Shown here: positions 50,519 through 58,711 of the stretch, piece by piece
Layout: each line of letters opens with the position of its first letter
How positions within the stretch are numbered: position 1 is the first letter of the stretch
From: Streptomyces cacaoi
GTDB lineage: Bacteria; Actinomycetota; Actinomycetes; Streptomycetales; Streptomycetaceae
Length of the DNA stretch: 64,000 nucleotides
Assembly: GCF_006539165.1 (NCBI RefSeq)
Contig: NZ_BJMM01000002.1
Location: forward strand, 558,001-622,000
Reading direction: 5' to 3'
The notes under the pieces: model-generated
What the model saw: only the letters and a program-made list of their open reading frames with translations
The model's database searches: none
What the model was told of the DNA's origin: nothing
Translations under genes and position numbers: made by a program

Positions 50519-50578
50519 CGGGCACGGCCCCCGCGCCGCGCGACAGCGGGGAGGGGGCACGCCTCCGGCACACGGAAC

Positions 50579-50599
50579 GGGCCGCCCGGACGGCGGCCC
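50579..50599. terminator. Hairpin between convergent genes
   Basis: GGGCCGCC and GGCGGCCC, perfect 8-bp stem with a 5-base loop. Confidence 0.5.
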
Positions 50600-50609
50600 G
50601 GACGCGGGC

Positions 50610-51566
50610 TCACCGTACCGGCATGCCCTCGCGTGCCTGCTGCCGGCCGATGCCCGCCTGCGCGGCGAAGGTGGAGGCCACCAGCTTGCCCAGCGCGGTG
50701 TAGGCACCGAGCGGCTCGGCGGTCGCGCAGCCCGCCTCGGTGGCGGCCGCCTCCAGCAGCCCCTCGGGCACCTCCGGCCCGATCAGGCAGGGAGCGATGG
50801 CCAGTTGCCGCGACCCGGAGGAGCGCAGCTGCTCGGCGATCCGGCCGACGGCGCCCTCCTCGTCCAGCGCGGCGGCGAGCACCGGCACCGCCAGCCGCGC
50901 CGCCAGCAGCATGCCGGTGATACCGGCCGCCTGCACGGCCTCCTCGCCGCCGACGGTGGCCAGGATGATGCCGTCGGCCGCCGTCGCCACGGTGAACAGC
51001 CGCGCCCGGTCGGCACGCGCCAGCCCGGCCTCCGACAGCCGGACGTGGACGCCCTCGGCCAGCAGCGGGTGCGGACCGAGCACATCGGTCAACTCGGCGC
51101 CGCAGCCGCTGTCCAGGACCTCCTGCCGGATGCGCCGCATGTGCGAGGCGTCGGGCCCGGCCAGCAGCGGAACGACGACGGCGGGCAGACCGTCGTCCTG
51201 CCGGGCCTCCTGCGGTTGTGCGGCCTCCGCGCCCTCGGGGGCGGGGGACTCGCGCAGCATGCGCAGCCGTGCGTCGCGCTCGGCGACCGCCTGGATCAGC
51301 GCGGACCGGATGCCCGGGAACTCCTCGTCGTCGCCCTCGGTGAAGGCGATACGCGCGTCGAGCCCCGGCAGTTCGGAACGGGCGATGCTCAGCGTCTCCT
51401 CGGCGAGACCGCGACTGCTGCCGGAGGGTGCGCCGGGCACGGCCAGGACCAGCGCGGGGGCGTTCTCGGGTGCCACGACGGGCTCCGGCCGGCGGTGCCT
51501 TCCGGGCTGGCGTGGACGCGGCATTCGTACTGGCAGGCCGTTGTCCGGCCCTGTGGGGGAGCTCAT
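50610..51566 (-). CDS. CbiX/sirohydrochlorin chelatase-like protein
   Basis: A 318-residue protein with two CbiX-like halves. The first half should open with a G-H-G-S-R-D active site; here it reads AVPGAPSGSSRGLAEE, lacking the metal-inserting His. The second half keeps LGPHPLLAEGV, the other conserved His. So it is probably not an efficient chelatase and could be a regulator or degenerate enzyme. N-terminal 35 residues are basic and Pro-rich. No siroheme or cobalamin genes nearby. Confidence 0.82.
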   Translation of the reverse strand: MSSPTGPDNGLPVRMPRPRQPGRHRRPEPVVAPENAPALVLAVPGAPSGSSRGLAEETLSIARSELPGLDARIAFTEGDDEEFPGIRSALIQAVAERDARLRMLRESPAPEGAEAAQPQEARQDDGLPAVVVPLLAGPDASHMRRIRQEVLDSGCGAELTDVLGPHPLLAEGVHVRLSEAGLARADRARLFTVATAADGIILATVGGEEAVQAAGITGMLLAARLAVPVLAAALDEEGAVGRIAEQLRSSGSRQLAIAPCLIGPEVPEGLLEAAATEAGCATAEPLGAYTALGKLVASTFAAQAGIGRQQAREGMPVR

Positions 51567-51685
51567 GCGCCCGCATGCTAATGCCTTGCCCGGCGCGCCT
51601 GTTCGGCCGGGGGAGACCGGTGGGTGTATGTCCCGATTCGCCCGGGCGTAATGCGGCGGTCTGCGCCCCCGGCCGCCGGGGGGCG

Positions 51686-52720
51686 TCAGCCCTGCCGCGC
51701 GCCCGGCCCGGTCACCGTCAGCAGTGCGGGGTCCCGGGGCAGCGCGAGCCGGTCCGCCGCCAGCTCGTGTGCGAGCAGCACCGCGCCGTCCAGCGGGTCA
51801 CCCGCCGCCTCGACGACGTCCACGCCCGGCAGCCGCGCCGCCAACCCCGCACGCACCGGCCCCTGAAGCACCTCGCCCAGCCGGAACAGCCCCCCGGTGC
51901 ACGCCACGACGGCCGTACCGGTCGCGTCGGTCGCGCCGCCCCCGCCGTCCTGTGCCGGGCAGACGGCGGCGGCGCTGTCCGCGATCTCCTCGGCCGCGGC
52001 CCGCACGATGCGGGACGCCACCGGATCGCCCTCCGCGCAGCCGTCCGCGACGTCCGGCGCGAACGAGGCCAGCACGGCCGCCCGGTCGGCGCGGGGGTAC
52101 AGCTGTGCGGGCAGCCCGGACAGCGGAGCCCCGAACCGTTCCTCGGCCCGGGCGCGCAGCGCCGCCGAGCCCCCCGGCCTGCCGTCGACGGCGCGCAGCG
52201 CGGCGTCGAGACCGGCCCGGCCGATCCACGCCCCGCCGCCGCAGTCGCCGAGCAGATGCCCCCAGCCGTCGGCCCGCCGCCAGCGGGACAGATCCGTGCC
52301 GGTGGCGACCATCCCGGTGCCCGCCGCGACCACGGCGCCGGGCCGCTGGCCGAGCGCCCCGGCGTACGCCGTCACAGCGTCCGCGGCCAGCACCAGCGCA
52401 CGCACCCCGCAGCCCTCCCGAAGGAGCCCGGGCAGCCGGGTGCGCAGCGACTCGCCGAGCGTCGCCATCCCCGCCGCGCCCACACACGCCGCCGCCACCG
52501 GTTCGCCGCCGGCCCCGGCCGCCGCACACAACTCCCGTACGGCCGGGAGCAGTTGCTCCGCCATGTGGTCCGCGTCGATCCCCGCGGGCCCGGTACGCAC
52601 CGGCTCAGCGCACCGGACGCCGCCCAGCACCCGCGGGCCCTCGGCGCCGGGCGACCGCCGTGCCAGGGTCACCCGCAGCCCGGAGCCGCCCGAGTCCACA
52701 CCGAGCACCAGGGCGCTCAC
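51686..52720 (-). CDS. BadF/BadG-type ATPase, N-acetylglucosamine kinase-like
   Basis: A 344-residue ASKHA-fold sugar kinase. Phosphate-1 motif [16 protein letters not shown], phosphate-2 region [14 protein letters not shown], then [20 protein letters not shown], which is the GlcNAc-kinase/BadF signature, and adenosine motif [15 protein letters not shown] start overlaps the Ung stop by 4 bases (GTGA), so the two genes are coupled. Likely phosphorylates an amino sugar; the pairing with a DNA repair gene is odd. Confidence 0.9.
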   Translation of the reverse strand: MSALVLGVDSGGSGLRVTLARRSPGAEGPRVLGGVRCAEPVRTGPAGIDADHMAEQLLPAVRELCAAAGAGGEPVAAACVGAAGMATLGESLRTRLPGLLREGCGVRALVLAADAVTAYAGALGQRPGAVVAAGTGMVATGTDLSRWRRADGWGHLLGDCGGGAWIGRAGLDAALRAVDGRPGGSAALRARAEERFGAPLSGLPAQLYPRADRAAVLASFAPDVADGCAEGDPVASRIVRAAAEEIADSAAAVCPAQDGGGGATDATGTAVVACTGGLFRLGEVLQGPVRAGLAARLPGVDVVEAAGDPLDGAVLLAHELAADRLALPRDPALLTVTGPGARQG

Positions 52721-53394
52721 GGCAGACGCCAGTCCACCGGCGCCGCGCCCTGCTGCATCAGCAGTTCGTTGACCTTGCTGAACGGCCGGGACCCGAAGAA
52801 GCCGCGGTCCGCCGACATGGGGGAGGGGTGCGGGGACTCCACTGCGGGCAGCCCGCCGAGCAGCGGACGCAGATTGCGGGCGTCCCGCCCCCACAGCACC
52901 GACACCATCGGCCGCCCCCGCGCCACCAGCGCGCGGATCGCCTGCTCGGTGACCTCCTCCCAGCCCTTGCCCCGGTGCGCGGCCGGCTGGCGCGGCGCCG
53001 TCGTCAGCGCCCTGTTGAGCAGCAGCACCCCCTGCCGCGTCCACGGCGTCAGATCGCCGTTGGAGGGCCGGGGCAGCCCCAGGTCGTCGTGCATCTCCCG
53101 GAAGATGTTCTCCAGGCTCTTCGGAATCGGTCTGACGTCCGGCGCGACGGCGAACGACAGCCCCACCGCATGCCCCGGCGTCGGATACGGGTCCTGGCCG
53201 ACGACGAGGACCCGCACCTCGTCGAAGGGCTGCTGGAACGCCCTCAGCACATTCGCGCCGGACGGCAGATAGGTACGCCCCGCGGCGATCTCGGCACGCA
53301 GGAAGTCGCCCATGGCGGCGACCCGTTCGGCGACCGGCTCCAGCGCCTTCGCCCAGCCGGCTTCGACAATCTCGTTCAACGGTCGTGCAGTCAC
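52717..53394 (-). CDS. ung: Uracil-DNA glycosylase, family 1
   Basis: A 225-residue base-excision repair enzyme that removes uracil from DNA. Water-activating loop [18 protein letters not shown] (catalytic Asp), LLLNRALTT, and the minor-groove loop SPHPSPMS with its conserved His. Length and motifs are those of classical Ung. It lies 50 bases after a propeller gene on the same strand and overlaps the kinase gene that follows. A TTGTCAG-containing inverted repeat upstream of the propeller gene may control the group. Confidence 0.97.
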   Translation of the reverse strand: MTARPLNEIVEAGWAKALEPVAERVAAMGDFLRAEIAAGRTYLPSGANVLRAFQQPFDEVRVLVVGQDPYPTPGHAVGLSFAVAPDVRPIPKSLENIFREMHDDLGLPRPSNGDLTPWTRQGVLLLNRALTTAPRQPAAHRGKGWEEVTEQAIRALVARGRPMVSVLWGRDARNLRPLLGGLPAVESPHPSPMSADRGFFGSRPFSKVNELLMQQGAAPVDWRLP

Positions 53395-53443
53395 GGGCCG
53401 TCACTCTACTGGTCCAGTGACCGCTCCGCCGGGCCCCGTTCGC

Positions 53444-54220
53444 TCAGCCGAGCACCGCCGCCCGTACGCACAGCACATCCGGCAGATGGGACGCCAACTG
53501 CTGCCAGCTGTCGCCCTCGTCGGCGCTCGCGTACACCTCGCCGTTGCGGTTGCCGAAGTAGATCCCGGCCGGCTCGGCGTCGTCCGTGCACAGCGCGTCC
53601 CGCAGCACCGGACCGTAGTGCGCGCCCTGCGGCAGCCCGCTGCCCGGCGCCTCCCAGCTCTCCCCGCCGTCCCGTGTGCGGTAGACCCCGCCCGTGGAGA
53701 CGGCCACCGTCACACGCCGGGCGTCCCGGGGGTCGACGAGGACCGTGTGCAGCCCCAGACCGCCCCCGCCGGGCGCCCAGTCGCGGCGCGTCGGATGCTC
53801 CCACAGCGGCCGGACCAGCTCGAAGGACTCCCCGCCGTCCACCGAGCGGAACAGCCCGCCCGGCTCGGTGCCCGCGTACACCACGCCCGGCTCGCTCTCC
53901 CCGCCGGGCTGCAACTGCCAGACGCGCTCCAGCGAGGTACCGGTGTCCCGCGGGTACCTGATCGGAGGGTCGGCCGGCTCCTTCCAGGTGGCGCCCAGAT
54001 CGTCGGAGTGGAACACCGACGGGCCCCAGTGCGCGCTGTCCGCACCGGCCAGCAGCCGGGGCGGGCCGTCGCCGCGCCGGTCGATGCTGAACGCGTACAC
54101 CGCCTGCGCTTCGAAGTGCGGGCCCGTGAACTCCCAGCCCCGCGCCGCCCGCTGCCCGACGGGCCAGCGGGAGAGGAACAGACCCTTGCGCGTACCCACC
54201 GCCAGCAGCACTTCCGCCAT
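53444..54220 (-). CDS. Sialidase/BNR-type beta-propeller protein
   Basis: A 258-residue cytoplasmic propeller with Asp-box repeats: SDDLGATWKEP, SVDGGESFELV, TRDGGESWEAP and SADEGDSWQQL. Such exo-alpha-sialidase-like proteins are common in actinobacteria and of unknown function. ATG at 54220 with GGAGG 10 bases upstream; an upstream in-frame ATG at 54286 would place the start inside the long inverted repeat and is rejected. Confidence 0.85.
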   Translation of the reverse strand: MAEVLLAVGTRKGLFLSRWPVGQRAARGWEFTGPHFEAQAVYAFSIDRRGDGPPRLLAGADSAHWGPSVFHSDDLGATWKEPADPPIRYPRDTGTSLERVWQLQPGGESEPGVVYAGTEPGGLFRSVDGGESFELVRPLWEHPTRRDWAPGGGGLGLHTVLVDPRDARRVTVAVSTGGVYRTRDGGESWEAPGSGLPQGAHYGPVLRDALCTDDAEPAGIYFGNRNGEVYASADEGDSWQQLASHLPDVLCVRAAVLG

Positions 54221-54275
54221 GCCGGTCACCGCCTCCAGGACGTCGTTGTCTCGGTAGGCGGACAGTCTGCCCCGG

Positions 54276-54330
54276 CCCTCTGACAACGCCCGGGCGACGT
54301 GGCGCGATCGGCCCGGGCGTTGTCAGAGGG
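54276..54330. promoter_or_regulatory. Perfect 20-bp inverted repeat with outward TTGTCAGAG
   Basis: Left arm 54276-54295, right arm 54311-54330, 15-base centre. Each arm contains CAACGCCCGGGC and ends, facing outward, in TTGTCAGAGGG. It lies between divergent starts, so it is not a terminator of either gene. TTGTCAG recalls the -35-like box of PafBC-dependent DNA-damage promoters; towards the ung operon CAGACT follows at the expected spacing. Confidence 0.6.
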
Positions 54331-54420
54331 GAGGTGGCGCAGTGCGGCATTGGGGGACAGCTGGGCACACCGGTGCGTGCCCCGGCGGTGCGGACGGCGG
54401 GCCGGGCTACGGTGCCGAAG

Positions 54421-55089
54421 GTGTCGGAGAGATCCTCTTGTTCGTCGCACCGTCCCCGCCGGCCGGGCCTCGTCCCGCCGCCGCCCGCCGGCCCGGCCCG
54501 CGCCCGCCCCGTCTGGGAACTGCGCGCCTACGGCACCGGCGTCCCGCCGCGTGAGAGCCCGCGGACCGCGGCGCACCCGCCGCACGGTCCGGCGCACGAG
54601 GGGCTGCCCGGCTGGTTCGACGTCCGGTTCACGCTCGACGACGGGACCCGGGTCGATGTGTTCGCGGCCGTCGTCGAAGGCCGTGTGCACGTCGAGGAGT
54701 TGCGCACCGAGCGGCCGCTGCCGCCCCGGGGCCTCGCCGGGCTCGCGGCCCGCCTCGGGGAGTCGCTCGACGCCGCCTGCCCCGCCGCGCTCCGCCCCCG
54801 GGGCACCGCGCCGACGGTGCGCGGTCTGGGAGCCTGCCCGCTGCCCGTGGCGGCCGCGCCCCGCGCCGCCGACGCCCGCCGCGAGACGGAGCACCCGGCG
54901 GCCGGCCGGCTCCGGGGGCGTGCGGCCGTGCAGCGGGCCGCCGCCGAGGCGTACCGCCGGGCCCGGGCCCGGGGCGGCGACCCCGTCGAGGCGGTGATGT
55001 CCGCCACCGGGTACGGCCGGCGCAAGGCGCTGCGCACCATCGCCGGTGCCCGGGACGCCGGTCTGCTGCCCCGGCACGCGCGCCGCTGA
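54421..55089 (+). CDS. DUF6214-like hypothetical protein
   Basis: A 222-residue protein. Core VWELRAYGTGVPPRESP then WFDVRFTLDDGTRVDVFAAV matches a streptomycete family I associate with DUF6214. The C-terminal part (RAAAEAYRRARARGGDPVEA, then VMSATGYGRRKALRTIAGA) looks like a helical DNA-binding or oligomerisation segment. Start uncertain: GTG at 54334, 54412 and 54421 are all in frame and none has a good ribosome site. Confidence 0.7.
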   Translation: MSERSSCSSHRPRRPGLVPPPPAGPARARPVWELRAYGTGVPPRESPRTAAHPPHGPAHEGLPGWFDVRFTLDDGTRVDVFAAVVEGRVHVEELRTERPLPPRGLAGLAARLGESLDAACPAALRPRGTAPTVRGLGACPLPVAAAPRAADARRETEHPAAGRLRGRAAVQRAAAEAYRRARARGGDPVEAVMSATGYGRRKALRTIAGARDAGLLPRHARR

Positions 55090-55144
55090 CGGCCGCCCGC
55101 GCCCGGTGCGCGCGGCGGGAGTTGCCGCCCCCGGCGTGCACCGG

Positions 55145-55846
55145 TCAGGGACGCTCCGGGCCGGGTGCCTCCCGCTCCCTGCTCGCGGCGCCCGTCATGG
55201 CAGCGCGCGCCCGCGCACGGGGCAGGACGGGCGCGGCGTCGTGCCCCGGGGGCGGGACGCCCAGCTCCCACTCCAGTTCGTAGCGGGCGAACAGCTCGGC
55301 GCGGAGGTGCTCCAGCGGTGTGGGGGCGCCGGGGATGAGGATGGCGAAGACGGCGCCCATCAACTGGGCCCGCAGCAGCGGATAGTCGGTGTCCGGGTCC
55401 GGCGAGCCGTAGCGGGAGACGGTCGAGCGCAGCAGGGCGGCGAGCCGTTGCTGTTCGTCGCACTGCACGAAGCCCTCCTGCTGGAGGATCCCGGCCATGT
55501 GCGCCCGCATGAGCACGGGGCGGTCGCGGGCCAGCCCGAGGATGGCGTCGATGGCCCGCGCCAGCAGTTCCCGCCCGCCGAGCGGGCCGTCGGGCAGCGC
55601 GCCCCGGTCGAGCGCCTCGGCGAGGGTCAGATGCATCTGGCGGTGCACGGCCGACTGGAACAGCTGGCGCTTCCCGGGGAAGTAGTACGAGATCAGACCC
55701 CGTGCGGACCCCGCCCGGTCCGCGATGTCGCCCAGCTTCGTCGCCTCGTAGCCGCGCTCGGTGACCAGCTCGACCGTCGCCTGGAGCAGGCGCTCGCGCG
55801 AACGTCGGCGCAACTCTTCATTGACCGATGCGCTCCGAGGGGACAT
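55145..55846 (-). CDS. TetR-family regulator
   Basis: A 233-residue repressor. HTH region RLLQATVELVTERGYEATKL then GDIADRAGSARGLISYYFPG; ligand-binding C-terminus with a disordered basic tail of about 30 residues. AGGAG lies 8 bases before the ATG. A 13-bp palindrome (55867-55879) just upstream is its likely operator. No obvious target gene other than itself; the divergent methyltransferase is 330 bases away. Confidence 0.93.
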   Translation of the reverse strand: MSPRSASVNEELRRRSRERLLQATVELVTERGYEATKLGDIADRAGSARGLISYYFPGKRQLFQSAVHRQMHLTLAEALDRGALPDGPLGGRELLARAIDAILGLARDRPVLMRAHMAGILQQEGFVQCDEQQRLAALLRSTVSRYGSPDPDTDYPLLRAQLMGAVFAILIPGAPTPLEHLRAELFARYELEWELGVPPPGHDAAPVLPRARARAAMTGAASREREAPGPERP

Positions 55847-55866
55847 GCTGTAACTCCTGCGTTGAC

Positions 55867-55879
55867 TGGCTCGGAGCCA
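55867..55879 (-). promoter_or_regulatory. TetR operator candidate TGGCTC-G-GAGCCA
   Basis: Perfect 13-bp palindrome 21 bases before the TetR start, directly downstream of TATATT (complement of 55879-55884), a good -10. Binding would block initiation. Confidence 0.6.
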
Positions 55880-55936
55880 ATATACTCAGCACAGCTTCGG
55901 GTGCTCGCGTGACCCCACGCCTGTGCCCGGTGAGCA

Positions 55937-55977
55937 GCCGATATCGGGGCGACGCGGGGGATCGCCCCGATATCGGC
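55937..55977. repeat. Hairpin 1: 16-bp perfect inverted repeat
   Basis: GCCGATATCGGGGCGA and its complement with a 9-base centre. Each arm contains the smaller palindrome CCGATATCGG. Lies between divergent genes. Confidence 0.8.
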
Positions 55978-55983
55978 GCACGA

Positions 55984-56029
55984 ACCCGTGGCCGGCCGGC
56001 GGGCCCGAATCCCGCGGCCGGCCACGGGT
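55984..56029. repeat. Hairpin 2: 15-bp (about 19-bp with a bulge) inverted repeat
   Basis: ACCCGTGGCCGGCCG pairs with CGGCCGGCCACGGGT; with a one-base bulge the stem extends through GCGGG/CCCGC, leaving a short CCCGAAT loop. Seven bases from hairpin 1. Confidence 0.8.
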
Positions 56030-56177
56030 GTCGGGGCCCCGCGACCGCTCCCGCCGTCCCGCTGCTCCGTTCTCTCTCTCCCCCCCCGAGTCGGGCCGCG
56101 TCCCGGGCTTGGCCGCGGGGACCGCGTCGTGTGGGATGTGACCGACCCAAGACGGCCGGTACGCGGGAGGGGAAGAG

Positions 56178-56984
56178 ATGGCGGACAGCACGGACCGTGC
56201 TCTGGCGGAGATCGACGAGACCGTGCCGCACTCGGCACGCATCTGGAACTACTGGCTCGGCGGCAAGGACCACTACGACGTCGACCGGCAGGTCGGTGAC
56301 GGCATCGCCCGCGCCAACCCCGGCATCGTGACGACGGCCAGGGCACAGCGCGCCTTTCTGTGCCGCGCCGTACGGCACCTGGCGACCGAGGCCGGGGTAC
56401 GGCAGTTCCTCGACATCGGCACCGGACTGCCGACCGTGGACAACACCCACGAGGTCGCCCAGCGCGCCGCGCCCTCATCCCGGATCGTCTACGTCGACCA
56501 CGACCCCCTGGTCCTCACCCACGCCCGCGCCCTGCTGACCAGCACGCCCGAGGGCGTCACCCAGTACATCCAGGCCGATCTGCGGGACCCGGCCGCCATC
56601 CTGCGCGGCGCCGCCGGCACGCTCGACCTCTCCGAGCCCGTCGCCCTGATACTGCTCGGCGTCGTGGCCCACATCACCGACGAGTCCGCCTACGAGATCG
56701 TCGGTACGCTCCTCGACGGCCTGCCCTCCGGCAGCCATCTGGTGTTCAGCGACTCGGCCGAGGTCGTCAACCCCCAGGCCGTCCGCGACATGGTGCGCCA
56801 GTGGAACCGCACCAGCGACAACCCCCGGGTCAACCGCACCCGCGAACAGATCGCCGGCTTCTTCGACGGGCTGGAACTCCTGGAGCCCGGGCTGGTGTCC
56901 GTCTCCCGCTGGCGGCCCGAGGCCCTGCCGTTCGGAGAGCCGGACGAGGTCGACAACCTCGGCGGCGTCGCCCGCAAGCCGTAG
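56178..56984 (+). CDS. SAM-dependent methyltransferase, DUF574 type
   Basis: A 268-residue Rossmann-fold protein of the streptomycete family with signature SARIWNYWLGGKDHYDVDRQ. SAM site QFLDIGTGLPTVDNTHEVAQ and acidic VYVDHDPLVL; LLLGVVAHI marks strand 4. This family is greatly expanded in Streptomyces, often with unknown substrates. Good ribosome site. Followed by a 17-bp hairpin. Confidence 0.93.
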   Translation: MADSTDRALAEIDETVPHSARIWNYWLGGKDHYDVDRQVGDGIARANPGIVTTARAQRAFLCRAVRHLATEAGVRQFLDIGTGLPTVDNTHEVAQRAAPSSRIVYVDHDPLVLTHARALLTSTPEGVTQYIQADLRDPAAILRGAAGTLDLSEPVALILLGVVAHITDESAYEIVGTLLDGLPSGSHLVFSDSAEVVNPQAVRDMVRQWNRTSDNPRVNRTREQIAGFFDGLELLEPGLVSVSRWRPEALPFGEPDEVDNLGGVARKP

Positions 56985-56999
56985 CGCCTCCCGGCTCCT

Positions 57000-57046
57000 G
57001 CCGTCGCGGGGGCCCGGCCGCTTCCGGTACGGGCCCCCGCGACGGC
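57000..57046 (+). terminator. Strong hairpin after the methyltransferase
   Basis: GCCGTCGCGGGGGCCCG pairs perfectly with the complement at 57030-57046, loop 13 bases. Confidence 0.75.
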
Positions 57047-57116
57047 GCGGACGGTGCCGCATACATTGGCCCGGGAAACAATCGATCTTCGCCCCTCGCC
57101 GTCCAGGAGTGACCCG

Positions 57117-57926
57117 TTGAGCGCCAACACCCCGGCCACGCCCAGCTACTTCGAGCGCATCGATGACCACCGGTACAAGCCCACCCCGCACGTGGGCGGC
57201 GCCTGGGACACCGCGGAGCAGCACTTCAGCCCGCTCGGCGGGCTGATCGTCCACGCCATCGAGCGCGAGCGGGCCGGCCGCCCCGGCACCGGCATGGTGC
57301 TCAGCCGGGTCAGCTTCGACATCCTCGGCCGGCTCGCCACCGACGAGTGCGAGATCCGGGTGGAGACCGTACGGCCCGGCCGCACCATCGAACTGGTCGA
57401 AGCCACCGTGCTGATAGCCGCCCGGCCCGTGGTGCGGGCCCGCGCCTGGTACCTGACGGCCATCGACACCTCCGCGGTCGCCGGCGGCGGAGCCGCACGC
57501 CTCACCCCGCCCGAGGAGGTCGCCTCCTGGCCCATGGCCTCCGTCTGGCCCGGCGGGTACATCGCCTCCCTGGACGTGCGGCCGCTCGCCCCTCCGCAGC
57601 CGGGCCGCGCGACCGCCTGGCTCTCCACCGGGACGGACCTCGTGGCCGGCGAGACGGCGAGCCCGACGGCCTCCTGGATCGCGCTCGTCGACACCGCCAA
57701 CGGCATCGCCGTCCGCCACTCGCCCGAGGAGTGGATGTTCCCCAACGTCGATCTGACCATCCACCTCCACCGGCTGCCCGAGGGCCGCTGGACGGGGCTG
57801 GACACCACCGTCGTCTTCGGCCCCACCGGGCAGGGCCTGACCAGCACCGTGCTGCACGATGTCGCGGGGCCCGTCGGCCACGCGCAGCAGATCCTCACCG
57901 TCCGCCCGCAGCCCGCCGCCGGGTGA
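57117..57926 (+). CDS. Thioesterase-like double hotdog protein
   Basis: A 269-residue acyl-CoA thioesterase (TesB-like/4HBT_3) fold. Segments GGAWDTAEQHFSPLGGLIVHAI, RVSFDILGRLATDECEIRV and ASWIALVDTANGI are typical of this actinobacterial family. TTG start at 57117 chosen for CAGGAGTG 7 bases upstream, after the terminator. No signal peptide. Likely hydrolyses an acyl-CoA; specificity unknown. Confidence 0.85.
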   Translation: MSANTPATPSYFERIDDHRYKPTPHVGGAWDTAEQHFSPLGGLIVHAIERERAGRPGTGMVLSRVSFDILGRLATDECEIRVETVRPGRTIELVEATVLIAARPVVRARAWYLTAIDTSAVAGGGAARLTPPEEVASWPMASVWPGGYIASLDVRPLAPPQPGRATAWLSTGTDLVAGETASPTASWIALVDTANGIAVRHSPEEWMFPNVDLTIHLHRLPEGRWTGLDTTVVFGPTGQGLTSTVLHDVAGPVGHAQQILTVRPQPAAG

Positions 57927-57959
57927 GAGCGCCGGGCCACCGGGACGGCGCGGCCGCCC

Positions 57960-58673
57960 TCACCGCCGCTCGTCCCGCGCCCCGTCCGGGAGCCGGGCGG
58001 CCGGGCTCCCGCCGGCCCGGCCCCGCCACGCCCCCCAGAGCCCGGCCGACGCCAGCCCGAGCGCCGCGCCGAGCAGCGCCCCCACCACGGTGTCGGTCAG
58101 CCAGTGCACCCCCAGCCACACCCGGGTGAACGCCACCCCCGGCACCGACAGACCCGCCACCACGAGGCCCGGCCGCCACAGCGCGGCCACGACGGCGGGG
58201 GAGCCGAGGGTGCGCAGCAGCCACAGCAGCAGGACGCAGGCGACCGCCGCCGTCATGACGTGCCCGGAGGGCATCGCCGCGTACTCCGCCGAGTCGACCG
58301 GCTCCCGCCACCGCGGCCGCTCCCTGCCGAGCGCCCCCTTGAGCCCCTGCTGAACGGCCGTGCCCACGGCGGCGGTCAGCGCCGTCCAGCCCGCCGCGGC
58401 ACGCTGCCCGTACCACCACAGTCCGACGACGGCGCAGGCCAGGAGCGCGCGGAACGTCCACGGGTCCCACACCCAGTCGGTCAGGATCCGCTGGGCCCGG
58501 GTCCACCCCGGGTGGTCGAGCGCCGGCCTGTGCAGCCACCGGGACACGGCGCGGTCGGCGTCGAGCAGCGGGCCCCAGCCCGCTTCGACGAGAACCATCA
58601 GGACGACGGCGCACGCCCCGAGTGCGCAGGCCGCCCGGAAGAGCCGCGGCGGAAGGGGAGTTGGACCGGCCAT
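57960..58673 (-). CDS. PAP2-family membrane phosphatase
   Basis: A 237-residue integral membrane lipid phosphatase with about six helices. The three PAP2 motifs are intact: KGALGRERPR, MPSGH and RVWLGVHWLTD. Acts on phosphatidic acid, undecaprenyl pyrophosphate or similar lipids at the outer face of the membrane. GGAAGGGGAG lies upstream of the ATG. It follows the M56 gene by 38 bases, possibly an operon. Confidence 0.94.
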   Translation of the reverse strand: MAGPTPLPPRLFRAACALGACAVVLMVLVEAGWGPLLDADRAVSRWLHRPALDHPGWTRAQRILTDWVWDPWTFRALLACAVVGLWWYGQRAAAGWTALTAAVGTAVQQGLKGALGRERPRWREPVDSAEYAAMPSGHVMTAAVACVLLLWLLRTLGSPAVVAALWRPGLVVAGLSVPGVAFTRVWLGVHWLTDTVVGALLGAALGLASAGLWGAWRGRAGGSPAARLPDGARDERR

Positions 58674-58711
58674 GCGCCGATCATCCCCCGTCGGGGGCCG
58701 CGGCGCACGGC

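Larger units (their letters stand above)
55847..56177. other. Divergent intergenic region, TetR and methyltransferase
   Basis: No gene. Holds the TetR operator, two strong hairpins in tandem, and a CT-rich run (56068-56092). GGAGGGGAAGAG before 56178 is the methyltransferase ribosome site. Confidence 0.6.

Noticed and set aside
54221..54286. Upstream start for the BNR propeller protein
   Set aside because: It lies inside the 20-bp inverted repeat and lacks a ribosome site; GGAGG supports the ATG at 54220.
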